Source: Bacteroidota bacterium (lineage in GTDB: Bacteria > Bacteroidota > Bacteroidia > Flavobacteriales > Flavobacteriaceae). From it: 5,235 bases of DNA. The translations under genes and the position numbers were made by a program. The stretch spans positions 1 through 5,235 of the forward strand of contig CANKLD010000095.1 in the NCBI GenBank assembly GCA_947483095.1, read 5' to 3'. Shown one piece after another: positions 1-5,235 of the stretch. Below the pieces are notes generated by a model. It saw nothing but the letters and a program-made list of their open reading frames with translations, ran no database searches and was not told where the DNA came from. Numbering within the stretch: position 1 is the first letter of the stretch; every line of letters starts with the position of its first letter.

Positions 1-272
1 GTTAGCAGGCATCCAGAGCTGTAAGTGTGCAAATCGCCAGGTTTTAATACCGGTTTTTTTCCTATAATTCCTTCGCCATCAACAATTTCTGTTTCTTGAA
101 GCGAATCGAAAATTTCCCAATGACGGGTCATTAATTGAACGGAATCTTTGCTGTGATTTTCAATGGTTATATGGTAACTGAAGGCGAACTGAATCTTGTA
201 GTTTTTGAAGTAAGTGCCTTCAAAACTAGTAGATACAGAAATTTTAATTCCTCTTGTAATTTGTGATACCAT
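1..272 (-). CDS. apaG: ApaG domain protein, 3' end outside the window
   Basis: The first 90 codons of an ApaG (DUF525) protein are present, starting at the ATG at 272-270; the family is usually about 125-130 residues, so roughly the last 35 lie off the edge. I translated this by hand. Family signatures are clear: YHITIENHS at residues 33-41, VQLMTRHWEIFDS at 45-57, the Gly-rich GEGIIGKKPVLKPG at 66-79, and YSSGC at 84-88. ApaG folds as an FnIII-like beta sandwich. In enterobacteria the gene was linked to Co2+/Mg2+ resistance, and the name 'efflux protein' persists, but the protein is small and soluble and its biochemical role is unsettled. No membrane segment is visible. It lies 71 bp downstream of the Plug-like gene, in the same direction, and has its own candidate promoter in that gap. 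Confidence 0.93.
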   Translation of the reverse strand, partial: MVSQITRGIKISVSTSFEGTYFKNYKIQFAFSYHITIENHSKDSVQLMTRHWEIFDSLQETEIVDGEGIIGKKPVLKPGDLHTYSSGCLL

Positions 273-292
273 AGTAACAAACTGATTTTATG

Positions 293-324
293 TAAAATTA
301 TAAAAAAATTATGAGTTTTTCAAT
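293..324 (-). promoter_or_regulatory. Candidate Bacteroidota-type promoter for apaG
   Basis: On the minus strand, ATTG (324-321) is followed after 20 bases by TAATTTTA (300-293). This approximates the Bacteroidota primary sigma pattern TTTG, N19-21, TAnnTTTG, with one mismatch in each box. Transcription would begin near 286 and leave a leader of about 14 nt before the ATG at 272. The region is extremely AT-rich, so a chance match is quite possible. I see no GC-rich hairpin in the gap, so read-through from the upstream gene is equally plausible. Confidence 0.3.
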
Positions 325-343
325 TAATTAAAATAAAATAAAA

Positions 344-1597
344 TTAATTTGTAATATCTTCTGAATTCGCAACCCCTTTTCCAATAATTCTATCGTAGCG
401 TTGGTTGTTTTCTCGGTAGTAAATTATGGCAAAATAGTTGTTTTCGGTTTGAGAAAAATTCCCATCAATGGCATTTTCGTAGTCGATTTTTTTATTTTCG
501 TCGGCAACTACATACTGATAATTGGTAAATCCTTGTTTGATCATTATTGGCTTTTCATATATTCCTTTTTCTTGGTTGTATTCCATTTTGTTTTCATCGG
601 AAATAGCATAATTATTGAACATTCCATTGACATATATGTTTTTTTTCTCGTAAAATGAAGGCGCTGATAAAGTGAAAAACACCCAAGAATAATCGGCTTC
701 GATTGCATTATTAGAAGCATTTACATTTAGTGGAACAAAATTTCCATTGGTATCAGGATTGTAGGTATAGGATTTATTTATCCGTGCATTGTCAGTATAA
801 AGATGGGCATTGTAAACCCCATTATTGGCATCTATTCTTGCGATAAAATTATTGGCGGCTCTAATGATTTTGTTTTCAAAATATAGAAATTCATTTCCGC
901 CCCAGAATTGTGTTTCTGAATCGTATTTATAAATTAGGTCGTTTCCAATGGTGTACATCGGTTTGATATTGGTAATGGCTTCATTCAATTTTCCGTTTTG
1001 CAATAACAGTACTTTCACATTTTGAAGCGGACTTTGAAATAGCAAATGGGGAGATTTTATGGAGAAATCGATGTTTTGTTTGAAATTAATTGTGTTTAGA
1101 GTTCGAGCTCTTTTTATTTGCATTGGCACCGAAACTAAATCTTCATAGAGCATTAATTTTCTAGAAAAAACGACTTCTCTATCTTCGTTAAGGATTTTTA
1201 TTATGTAATTTCCACTAACTAAAAGACGAGTGTTTTTATTAGGGAAACCAATTCTGTAATGAGAATATAATTGTAATGTGTTTAATGAATTGGTGTATTC
1301 TTGAATTCTAATTCCATCAAATCCTTGTAGGTATTCGTTTTTTGTTAAATCAGAATGTTTCCAATCGTAATTGCAATGCACAATTTCATAATAGTAATTG
1401 GCTTCATTTCCGTACAAATCATCAAATTGAATTTCAAAAGGATCGTTCAGACCAAATAGGGCAATAGAATTTTGATTGTTTTGAACAAATGTGATTGTTT
1501 TGATGTTAAATGGAGGGTCGATTTCTTTTTCCACTTGTGCAAATGTCACAAATGAAATTAGAATAAGCGATATATTTAACCAAAGGGCTTTAATCAT
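344..1597 (-). CDS. T9SS Plug-like protein (DUF5103 family), secreted to the periplasm
   Basis: A complete 417-residue protein of the DUF5103 / T9SS_plug family. In Flavobacterium johnsoniae the Plug protein closes the periplasmic mouth of the giant outer-membrane SprA channel of the type IX secretion system, in the state where PorV is not bound. Residues 1-20 form a signal peptide (Lys3, hydrophobic stretch 5-18, likely cleavage at TFA|Q after residue 20), giving a periplasmic product. The N-terminal domain (about 28-155) carries the hallmark HCNYDW at 74-79 followed by EYLQGF at 88-93. Other recognisable segments are FWGGNEFLYF (231-240), YVNGMFNNY (322-330) and a C-terminal NYQYVV...DGNFSQTENNY (359-388). 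There is no other transmembrane helix or lipobox. ATG at 1597 is preceded by an A-rich stretch typical of the phylum. It follows the methyltransferase gene by 65 bp with no terminator or convincing promoter between, so co-transcription is likely. Other T9SS genes are not in view. Confidence 0.87.
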   Translation of the reverse strand: MIKALWLNISLILISFVTFAQVEKEIDPPFNIKTITFVQNNQNSIALFGLNDPFEIQFDDLYGNEANYYYEIVHCNYDWKHSDLTKNEYLQGFDGIRIQEYTNSLNTLQLYSHYRIGFPNKNTRLLVSGNYIIKILNEDREVVFSRKLMLYEDLVSVPMQIKRARTLNTINFKQNIDFSIKSPHLLFQSPLQNVKVLLLQNGKLNEAITNIKPMYTIGNDLIYKYDSETQFWGGNEFLYFENKIIRAANNFIARIDANNGVYNAHLYTDNARINKSYTYNPDTNGNFVPLNVNASNNAIEADYSWVFFTLSAPSFYEKKNIYVNGMFNNYAISDENKMEYNQEKGIYEKPIMIKQGFTNYQYVVADENKKIDYENAIDGNFSQTENNYFAIIYYRENNQRYDRIIGKGVANSEDITN

Positions 1598-1662
1598 AAT
1601 TGTAATTTTTCTTTTGTAAATATATGAAAATTACCTTTGAAAATAAAGTTAAAAAAATAGTT

Positions 1663-2496
1663 CTATTTGAAACAAACGGGAATAATCTCTCCTTTGGCAA
1701 GGCAATATTTTTCTACCAATTCAGGTGCTATTTTATGGGTATAATCTTCTTCAATTACTTTAAAGCCTATACTTCGTAGTTTGTCAAAATAATCACGGCC
1801 GTAAATTCTAACATGATCGTATTGTCCAAAAATGGCAGCGCGTTCCTTTTGATTGGTAATAGAATAATCAGCGAAAGTAAATTCTCGGGACAAGTCTTGA
1901 GGGATTTGGAAAATCCCCATTCCGCCGGGTTTTAAAACTCGATATAATTCTTGCATGGCTTTCGTGTCATCGGGAATGTGTTCCAAAACGTGATTGCATA
2001 ATATAATATCGTAGGAATTGTCTTCAAATGGTAAGTTACAAATGTCCGCTTTTACATCTGCCAAAGGCGAGAACAAATCGGTAGTGGTGTATTCGATGTT
2101 TTTCTGGTTTCTAAATAATTTGTAAAATGCTTGTTCAGGAGCAAAATGTAGTACTTTTAATGCCGAACTCGTTTCAGTAGCTCTTAATTTGATGCTTTTA
2201 GGTTTTTTAACTGAGGAATCTGATTCCAATTCAGATTGAAAAAAATCAGTTTCATTTATAAGATAAAGCCAAAGCAATCGATGTCTTTCAAGTGAAAGAG
2301 TACTTGGTGAAAGCACATTATTGCGTTGGTTTCCGTATCCGTAGGGAAGAAACATTTTGAAACTTTTACCATCAATTGGATCGGTAAAAGCGGTTCCTTT
2401 TAAGAAGAAGGCTAATATAGGACGCGCAACATAACTCAATCGAATTAGGATTGGTCTCGGTATCGTATTGAGTATTAATTTAAAGAGTTTTTTCAT
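1663..2496 (-). CDS. Class I SAM-dependent methyltransferase, substrate unknown
   Basis: I choose the ATG at 2496-2494 (277 residues). An upstream in-frame GTG at 2517 would add seven residues, but it sits inside a repeat and the first residues from the ATG (MKKLFKLIL) look natural. The Rossmann-type SAM fold is shown by motif I VLHFAPE (115-121; the usual GxGxG is replaced, as is common in this subgroup), the acidic TTTDL (137-141), DICNLPFEDNSYDIILCNHV (151-170) leading to LEHIPDD (171-177), and RVLKPGG (186-192). The N-terminal part contains DPIDGK (39-44) and SPSTLSLERHRLLWLYL (63-79), which match in layout a CPxCGK...CPxCGSxxRHR zinc-ribbon module with all four Cys replaced. Residues about 87-113 look like an extra polar insertion. 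The substrate cannot be inferred: relatives occur near surface-polysaccharide genes, but here the neighbours are housekeeping genes. It may be co-transcribed with the Plug-like gene 65 bp downstream. Confidence 0.88.
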   Translation of the reverse strand: MKKLFKLILNTIPRPILIRLSYVARPILAFFLKGTAFTDPIDGKSFKMFLPYGYGNQRNNVLSPSTLSLERHRLLWLYLINETDFFQSELESDSSVKKPKSIKLRATETSSALKVLHFAPEQAFYKLFRNQKNIEYTTTDLFSPLADVKADICNLPFEDNSYDIILCNHVLEHIPDDTKAMQELYRVLKPGGMGIFQIPQDLSREFTFADYSITNQKERAAIFGQYDHVRIYGRDYFDKLRSIGFKVIEEDYTHKIAPELVEKYCLAKGEIIPVCFK

Positions 2497-2510
2497 TATT
2501 GAGCTGAATT

Positions 2511-2542
2511 TAAACACGAATTACACTAATTTTCACTAATTC
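2511..2542 (-). repeat. Left inverted repeat of the cassette, three GTG-centred units
   Basis: Read on the minus strand (2542 to 2511), three units centred on ATTAGTG, ATTAGTG and ATTCGTG occur with GTG spacings of 10 and 9 bases. It pairs with 2985-3016 at 28 of 32 positions. It fills part of the 78-bp gap between the GxxExxY gene and the methyltransferase gene, and contains an in-frame GTG that could be mistaken for the methyltransferase start. Confidence 0.85.
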
Positions 2543-2574
2543 AAAAAATGTAAAAATGAATGTTGTTGTTTCTT

Positions 2575-2949
2575 TTAAAGAATTATTCTTTTATATTTAA
2601 GGCTGTCTTCGCCAAAATTAACTAATAATCCCAATTTGTTTTTTGATGCTGCAAGGTAATTAAGCGTCTGTTTTATTTCGCTACTTGAAAGTTGTTGAAT
2701 TGCTTTTATTTCAAGAATGATTTCGTCAAAAACCACAAAATCTGAATAATAATGATGCGGCAAAATTATTTCTTTATAAGTAATACTGAATTTTATTTCT
2801 TTATTATAAGGAATTCCATTCTTCTTAAATTCATATTCTAGAGCATCACCATAAATAATTTCACTATGTCCTTTTCCAAGAATTGTGTGAACCTCCATGC
2901 AAATTCCAATTATCTTATACACTTCTTCTTTTAAATAAAGGTCGTCCAT
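2575..2949 (-). CDS. GxxExxY family protein, PD-(D/E)XK nuclease-like
   Basis: A complete 124-residue protein of the GxxExxY family (PDDEXK_3-like, TIGR04256 type), close to the family's usual length of about 125. The N-terminal helix EEVYKIIGICMEVHTILGKG (8-27) leads into the signature G27-H-S-E30-I-I-Y33. The nuclease-like core follows: D70 in YYSDFVV, then E80-I-K82 in LEIKAI, giving a D-X9-EXK arrangement. The conserved QTLNYLAAS (94-102) and LGLLVNFG (106-113) complete the pattern. All presumed active-site residues are present, so it does not look decayed. No catalytic activity or biological role is established for the family to my knowledge; nuclease activity is inferred from the motif alone. 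It has no signal peptide or membrane helix, so it should be cytoplasmic. It lies 64 bp after map and 78 bp before the methyltransferase, in the same direction, and is flanked on both sides by matching inverted repeats. Confidence 0.92.
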   Translation of the reverse strand: MDDLYLKEEVYKIIGICMEVHTILGKGHSEIIYGDALEYEFKKNGIPYNKEIKFSITYKEIILPHHYYSDFVVFDEIILEIKAIQQLSSSEIKQTLNYLAASKNKLGLLVNFGEDSLKYKRIIL

Positions 2950-2978
2950 TTTTATAAGGATTTTAATTTTTTTAAATT

Positions 2979-2986
2979 CAAAAATA
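2979..2986 (-). promoter_or_regulatory. Candidate -7 element for the GxxExxY gene
   Basis: TATTTTTG on the minus strand (2986-2979) matches the Bacteroidota -7 pattern TAnnTTTG exactly and begins at the inner edge of the right repeat. Transcription would start near 2972, leaving a leader of about 22 A/T-rich bases. No good TTTG -33 box lies at the expected 19-21 base spacing, where the repeat itself is found. An exact 6-of-6 fixed-base match is not rare in DNA this AT-rich. Confidence 0.28.
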
Positions 2987-3016
2987 ATTCGTGTAAATTA
3001 GTGAAATTCGTGTTTA
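2985..3016 (+). repeat. Right inverted repeat of the cassette, overlaps map stop codon
   Basis: Read on the plus strand, units centred on ATTCGTG, ATTAGTG and ATTCGTG have GTG at 2991, 3001 and 3010 (spacings 10 and 9), exactly as in the left copy. The outer 12 bases AATTCGTGTTTA are identical in both copies. Its last three bases (3014-3016) are the complement of the TAA stop of map. Confidence 0.85.
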
Positions 3017-3832
3017 CATAACTAGCGGCGTTCTTCTAAATTCGTTCTCTTCGTTACTTACAATCCCTAAAGCCTCATAAACATAGGCAAACGTAGAAAG
3101 CAACTCCGGTTTTCCATCAATAATAGCTACATCGTGTTCAAAATGGGCGCTTGGTTTTCCGTCGGCGGTTAATATCGTCCAACCGTCTTTTAATTGTTTA
3201 ATATTTTTGGTTCCCATATTAATCATCGGCTCAATAGCAACCACCATTCCTTCAACAAACATTTTTCCGCGACCTCGTTTTCCGTAATTTGGCATTTCAG
3301 GATCTTCATGAATTTTTTGCCCCAAACCGTGACCCACTAATTCTCGAACTACACCGTAACCATGAGATTCAGTATATTTTTGAATGGCATTCCCCACATC
3401 TTCTACACGGTTTCCGATTTTAAATTCGCGGATACCAACATATAAAGATTCTTTAGTTACCTGTAATAATTTTTTAGTTTCAGGTGCTACCTCCCCAATT
3501 TCAAATGAATAGGCATGATCACCGTGAAATCCGTTTTTAAAAGCACCACAATCAACTGAAATTACATCGCCACTTTCAAGCGGAATAGTATTAGGAATAC
3601 CATGAACCACTTGAGCATTTGGACTCATGCAAAGTGAATTTGGGAAGCCATACAATCCCAGAAAACTAGGAACTGCGCCATGGTCACGAATAAACTCTTC
3701 TGCTAATTTATCTAGGTATAATGTGGTCACTCCAGGTTTTATTTCCCGAGCTATCATTCCTAATGTTTTGGAAATAATTAAAGCGCTTTCGCGCATTAAT
3801 TCTATTTCTTCTCTTGTTTTTTGGATTATCAT
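3014..3832 (-). CDS. map: Type I methionine aminopeptidase
   Basis: A complete 272-residue cytoplasmic metalloprotease of the pita-bread fold (M24A) that removes the initiator Met from nascent proteins when the second residue is small. All five metal ligands are visible: D94 (ISVDCG), D105 (HGDHA), H168 (ELVGHGLG), E201 (VAIEP) and E232 (HFEHD). H77 (VVHGIP) and H175 (KIHEDPEMP) match the substrate-contacting histidines of the E. coli enzyme (H79 and H178). There is no N-terminal zinc-finger extension, and length is close to other type Ia enzymes (about 250-275). The start is ATG at 3832, preceded by TTAAAAA. It has its own candidate promoter after the gpmI terminator, so it is probably expressed independently of gpmI. 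The TAA stop is contributed by the tip of the adjoining inverted repeat, yet the C-terminus (FRRTPLVM) looks of normal length. Confidence 0.97.
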   Translation of the reverse strand: MIIQKTREEIELMRESALIISKTLGMIAREIKPGVTTLYLDKLAEEFIRDHGAVPSFLGLYGFPNSLCMSPNAQVVHGIPNTIPLESGDVISVDCGAFKNGFHGDHAYSFEIGEVAPETKKLLQVTKESLYVGIREFKIGNRVEDVGNAIQKYTESHGYGVVRELVGHGLGQKIHEDPEMPNYGKRGRGKMFVEGMVVAIEPMINMGTKNIKQLKDGWTILTADGKPSAHFEHDVAIIDGKPELLSTFAYVYEALGIVSNEENEFRRTPLVM

Positions 3833-3850
3833 TTTTTAACGAATAGGTTA

Positions 3851-3858
3851 CAAAAGTA
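3851..3858 (-). promoter_or_regulatory. Candidate -7 element for map
   Basis: TACTTTTG on the minus strand (3858-3851) is an exact match to TAnnTTTG and lies in the only gap between the gpmI terminator and map. Transcription from about 3845 would give a leader of about 12 nt. The expected -33 position falls at the edge of the terminator stem and T-tract and shows no TTTG, so the promoter is only half supported by sequence. The strong terminator upstream makes a promoter here necessary unless read-through is substantial. Confidence 0.42.
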
Positions 3859-3870
3859 CAATATATATTT

Positions 3871-3902
3871 AAAAAAAAGTGCTTCTCGAATTGGAGAAGC
3901 AC
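3871..3902 (-). terminator. Intrinsic terminator of gpmI
   Basis: Read on the minus strand, a perfect 9-bp stem GTGCTTCTC / GAGAAGCAC with a 6-base loop (CAATTC) is followed directly by eight T residues (complement of A 3871-3878). It begins 16 bases after the gpmI TAG. The stem is far more GC-rich than its surroundings. An A-rich tract on the opposite side (complement of 3911-3916) would also give some termination on the plus strand, but no plus-strand gene is present to use it. Confidence 0.92.
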
Positions 3903-3918
3903 GCTATTGATTTTTTAT

Positions 3919-5235
3919 CTATAATAGTGAATGGCTTGTCATTGCATCTGGTTTTGCAACGCCCATAAGTTCTAAAATGGTGGGTGCGATATCTCCTAAA
4001 ACGCCATTTTCTATTTTTTTCAATTCTTTATCAACTAAAATAATCGGGACTGGATTGGTTGTATGCGCCGTATTTGGACTTCCGTCAGGATTGATCATTG
4101 TTTCGCAATTTCCGTGATCGGCAATTACAATCGTCGTATAATTGTTGGCCAAAGCCGCAGTAATTACTTTTTCAACACATTGATCAACTGCTTCGCAAGC
4201 TTTTATTGCCGCGCTCATTATACCGGTATGTCCAACCATATCGCCATTGGCAAAATTCAAACATACAAAATCAACTTCGCCTTTTTCTAATTCTGGAACT
4301 AGGGCTTTTGTCAATTCAAATGCGCTCATTTCAGGTTGCAAATCATATGTTGCCACTTTTGGAGAGTTTTTTAGAATGCGGCTTTCGCCAATAAATGGTT
4401 CTTCACGACCTCCAGAAAAGAAGAAAGTGACATGTGGATATTTCTCTGTTTCGGCAATTCTAATTTGAGTTTTATTGGCTTTTTCCAATACTTCGCCTAA
4501 CGTTTCAGTGATATTATCTTTATTGTAAACCACTTTCACATTTTGATAGGTTTCGTCATAATTGGTCAAAGTAACATAGTACAAATCCAATTTGTGCATG
4601 TTTTGTTCGTGGAAATCTTGCTGAGAAAGCGCCTCGGTTAACTCTCGACCTCTATCGGTTCTGAAGTTGAAGAAAATTACCACATCGTCATCTTCAATTG
4701 TTGCTAATGGGTTTCCGTTATTATCTAAGTGAACTAGCGGAGCTATAAATTCGTCAGTGATATTATTATGGTAACTTGATTCAATTGAAGCCACTAAATC
4801 AGTGGTTCCCGTTCCTGTTGCATGAACTAATAAATCGTAAGCTAATTTTACTCGCTCCCAACGTTTATCACGATCCATTGCATAATAACGACCTATGATT
4901 GATGCTATTTTAACGGGGGTTTTTGAAATATAATTTTCAAGATCTTGGATGTATTTTTTCCCTGATTTTGGATCTACATCACGACCGTCAGTGAAAGCAT
5001 GAATGAAAACTTTTTCAAGTCCGTATTCTTGTGAAGCAGCAATTAATCCTCTTAGGTGAGAGGTATGAGAGTGAACTCCCCCGTCAGAAACTAATCCTAA
5101 TAAGTGGACTTTTTTATTGTGTTCTTTAGCATAAGTGAAAGCATCAATTAGTACTTGTTCTTTAGCTAGCGTATTATTAGCTACAGCCAAATTTATTTTT
5201 GCTAAATCTTGATATACGATTCTTCCCGCACCCAA
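3919..5235 (-). CDS. gpmI: 2,3-bisphosphoglycerate-independent phosphoglycerate mutase, 5' end outside window
   Basis: Cofactor-independent phosphoglycerate mutase interconverts 3- and 2-phosphoglycerate in glycolysis and gluconeogenesis using two metal ions (usually Mn2+) and a phosphoserine intermediate. The window holds 439 codons including the TAG stop. The first, TTG, encodes an internal Leu of the conserved NLGAGR segment, not a start. By alignment with the Bacillus enzyme (about 510 residues) some 68 residues are missing, including the catalytic Ser62 and the first metal-binding Asp. Counting from the edge, visible active-site residues are H55 (GGVHSH), R85 and D86 (TDGRDVDP), R116 and R122 (GRYYAMDRD), R192 and R195 (FNFRTDR) and K265 (TEKYPH), plus metal ligands D332 and H336 (GDMVGH), D373 and H374 (ADHGN) and H391 (AHTTNP). 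These equal H123, R153, D154, R185, R191, R261, R264, K336, D403, H407, D444, H445 and H462 of the Bacillus enzyme. A strong terminator follows 16 bp after the stop. Confidence 0.97.
   Translation of the reverse strand: MGAGRIVYQDLAKINLAVANNTLAKEQVLIDAFTYAKEHNKKVHLLGLVSDGGVHSHTSHLRGLIAASQEYGLEKVFIHAFTDGRDVDPKSGKKYIQDLENYISKTPVKIASIIGRYYAMDRDKRWERVKLAYDLLVHATGTGTTDLVASIESSYHNNITDEFIAPLVHLDNNGNPLATIEDDDVVIFFNFRTDRGRELTEALSQQDFHEQNMHKLDLYYVTLTNYDETYQNVKVVYNKDNITETLGEVLEKANKTQIRIAETEKYPHVTFFFSGGREEPFIGESRILKNSPKVATYDLQPEMSAFELTKALVPELEKGEVDFVCLNFANGDMVGHTGIMSAAIKACEAVDQCVEKVITAALANNYTTIVIADHGNCETMINPDGSPNTAHTTNPVPIILVDKELKKIENGVLGDIAPTILELMGVAKPDAMTSHSLL

Larger units (their letters stand above)
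2511..3016. mobile_element. Putative mobile cassette: GxxExxY gene between inverted repeats
   Basis: A 506-bp block is bounded by inward-facing 32-bp inverted repeats (28 of 32 positions identical without gaps; the outermost 12 are identical) and contains a single gene for a GxxExxY / PDDEXK-like protein. Both tips read TAAACACGAATT going inward. The right tip supplies the stop codon of map; the left tip is 14 bp from the methyltransferase ATG. A hand count over 2581-2940 gives about 27% GC, against roughly 37-40% in sampled parts of map. I see no target-site duplication outside the tips and no transposase. Mobility is therefore inferred from layout and composition; the alternative is a pair of dispersed repeats or a transcript-level stem. 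Confidence 0.5.

Noticed and set aside
401..658. Plus-strand open frame of 85 codons
   Set aside because: It lies entirely antisense inside the Plug-like gene, its translation is a run of hydrophobic and aromatic residues typical of a shadow frame, and it has no recognisable domain.
1602..1634. Inverted repeat GTAATTTT / AAAATTAC with a 17-base spacer before the Plug-like gene, as a terminator or regulatory hairpin
   Set aside because: The arms have one G/C pair at each end and are otherwise A/T, the loop is long and no T-tract follows on the minus strand; chance is likely in such AT-rich DNA.
2497..2517. GTG at 2517 as the methyltransferase start
   Set aside because: The GTG belongs to the inverted repeat, and the ATG at 2496 gives a natural N-terminus with an adequate leader.
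2500..2522. Target-site duplication flanking the cassette
   Set aside because: Bases outside the left tip (ending gagctgaatt) and outside the right tip (starting cataactagc) do not match directly at any short length I tried.
2511..3016. CRISPR array or toxin-antitoxin pair in the central block
   Set aside because: There are only two arms in opposite orientation with a gene between them, and a single protein gene without a partner.
3708..3902. Minus-strand open frame of 64 codons overlapping the 5' part of map
   Set aside because: It starts within the gpmI terminator, runs out of frame through map and resembles no family.
4063..4468. Three overlapping plus-strand frames within gpmI
   Set aside because: They are antisense to well-conserved catalytic regions of gpmI and have no protein-like features.
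5233..5235. TTG at the window edge as the gpmI start
   Set aside because: It is the Leu codon of the conserved NLGAGR segment; the gene continues beyond the window.

Overview
The window looks like a piece of a chromosome from a Flavobacterium-like member of the Bacteroidota. It is AT-rich. One gene encodes a homologue of the type IX secretion (T9SS) Plug protein, which is confined to that phylum. Candidate promoters resemble the Bacteroidota TAnnTTTG form, and start codons are preceded by A-rich stretches rather than Shine-Dalgarno sites. Every gene I accept is on the minus strand, so transcription runs from high to low coordinates.

In order of transcription: gpmI (3919-5235, 5' end outside the window) encodes the cofactor-independent phosphoglycerate mutase of glycolysis and ends at a clear intrinsic terminator (3871-3902). 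A short gap with a candidate promoter follows, then map (3014-3832), a complete type I methionine aminopeptidase. Next is a 506-bp block (2511-3016) bounded by 32-bp inverted repeats and holding one small gene (2575-2949) of the uncharacterised GxxExxY family with a PD-(D/E)XK nuclease-like core. Beyond it come a class I SAM-dependent methyltransferase of unknown substrate (1663-2496), the T9SS Plug-like protein (344-1597), and apaG (1-272, 3' end outside the window).

Most of the window is housekeeping: glycolysis, N-terminal Met removal, and a cell-envelope secretion component. The part worth attention is the central block. Its repeats are each built from three GTG-centred units. The outer tip of one repeat supplies the in-frame stop codon of map, and the tip of the other lies 14 bp from the methyltransferase ATG. 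The enclosed gene has clearly lower GC than map. I read the block as a probable mobile or once-mobile cassette inserted cleanly between two housekeeping genes. Mobility is inferred, not shown.

No stretch of 300 bases or more lacks a gene. I saw no tRNA, rRNA, CRISPR array, known insertion sequence or riboswitch.
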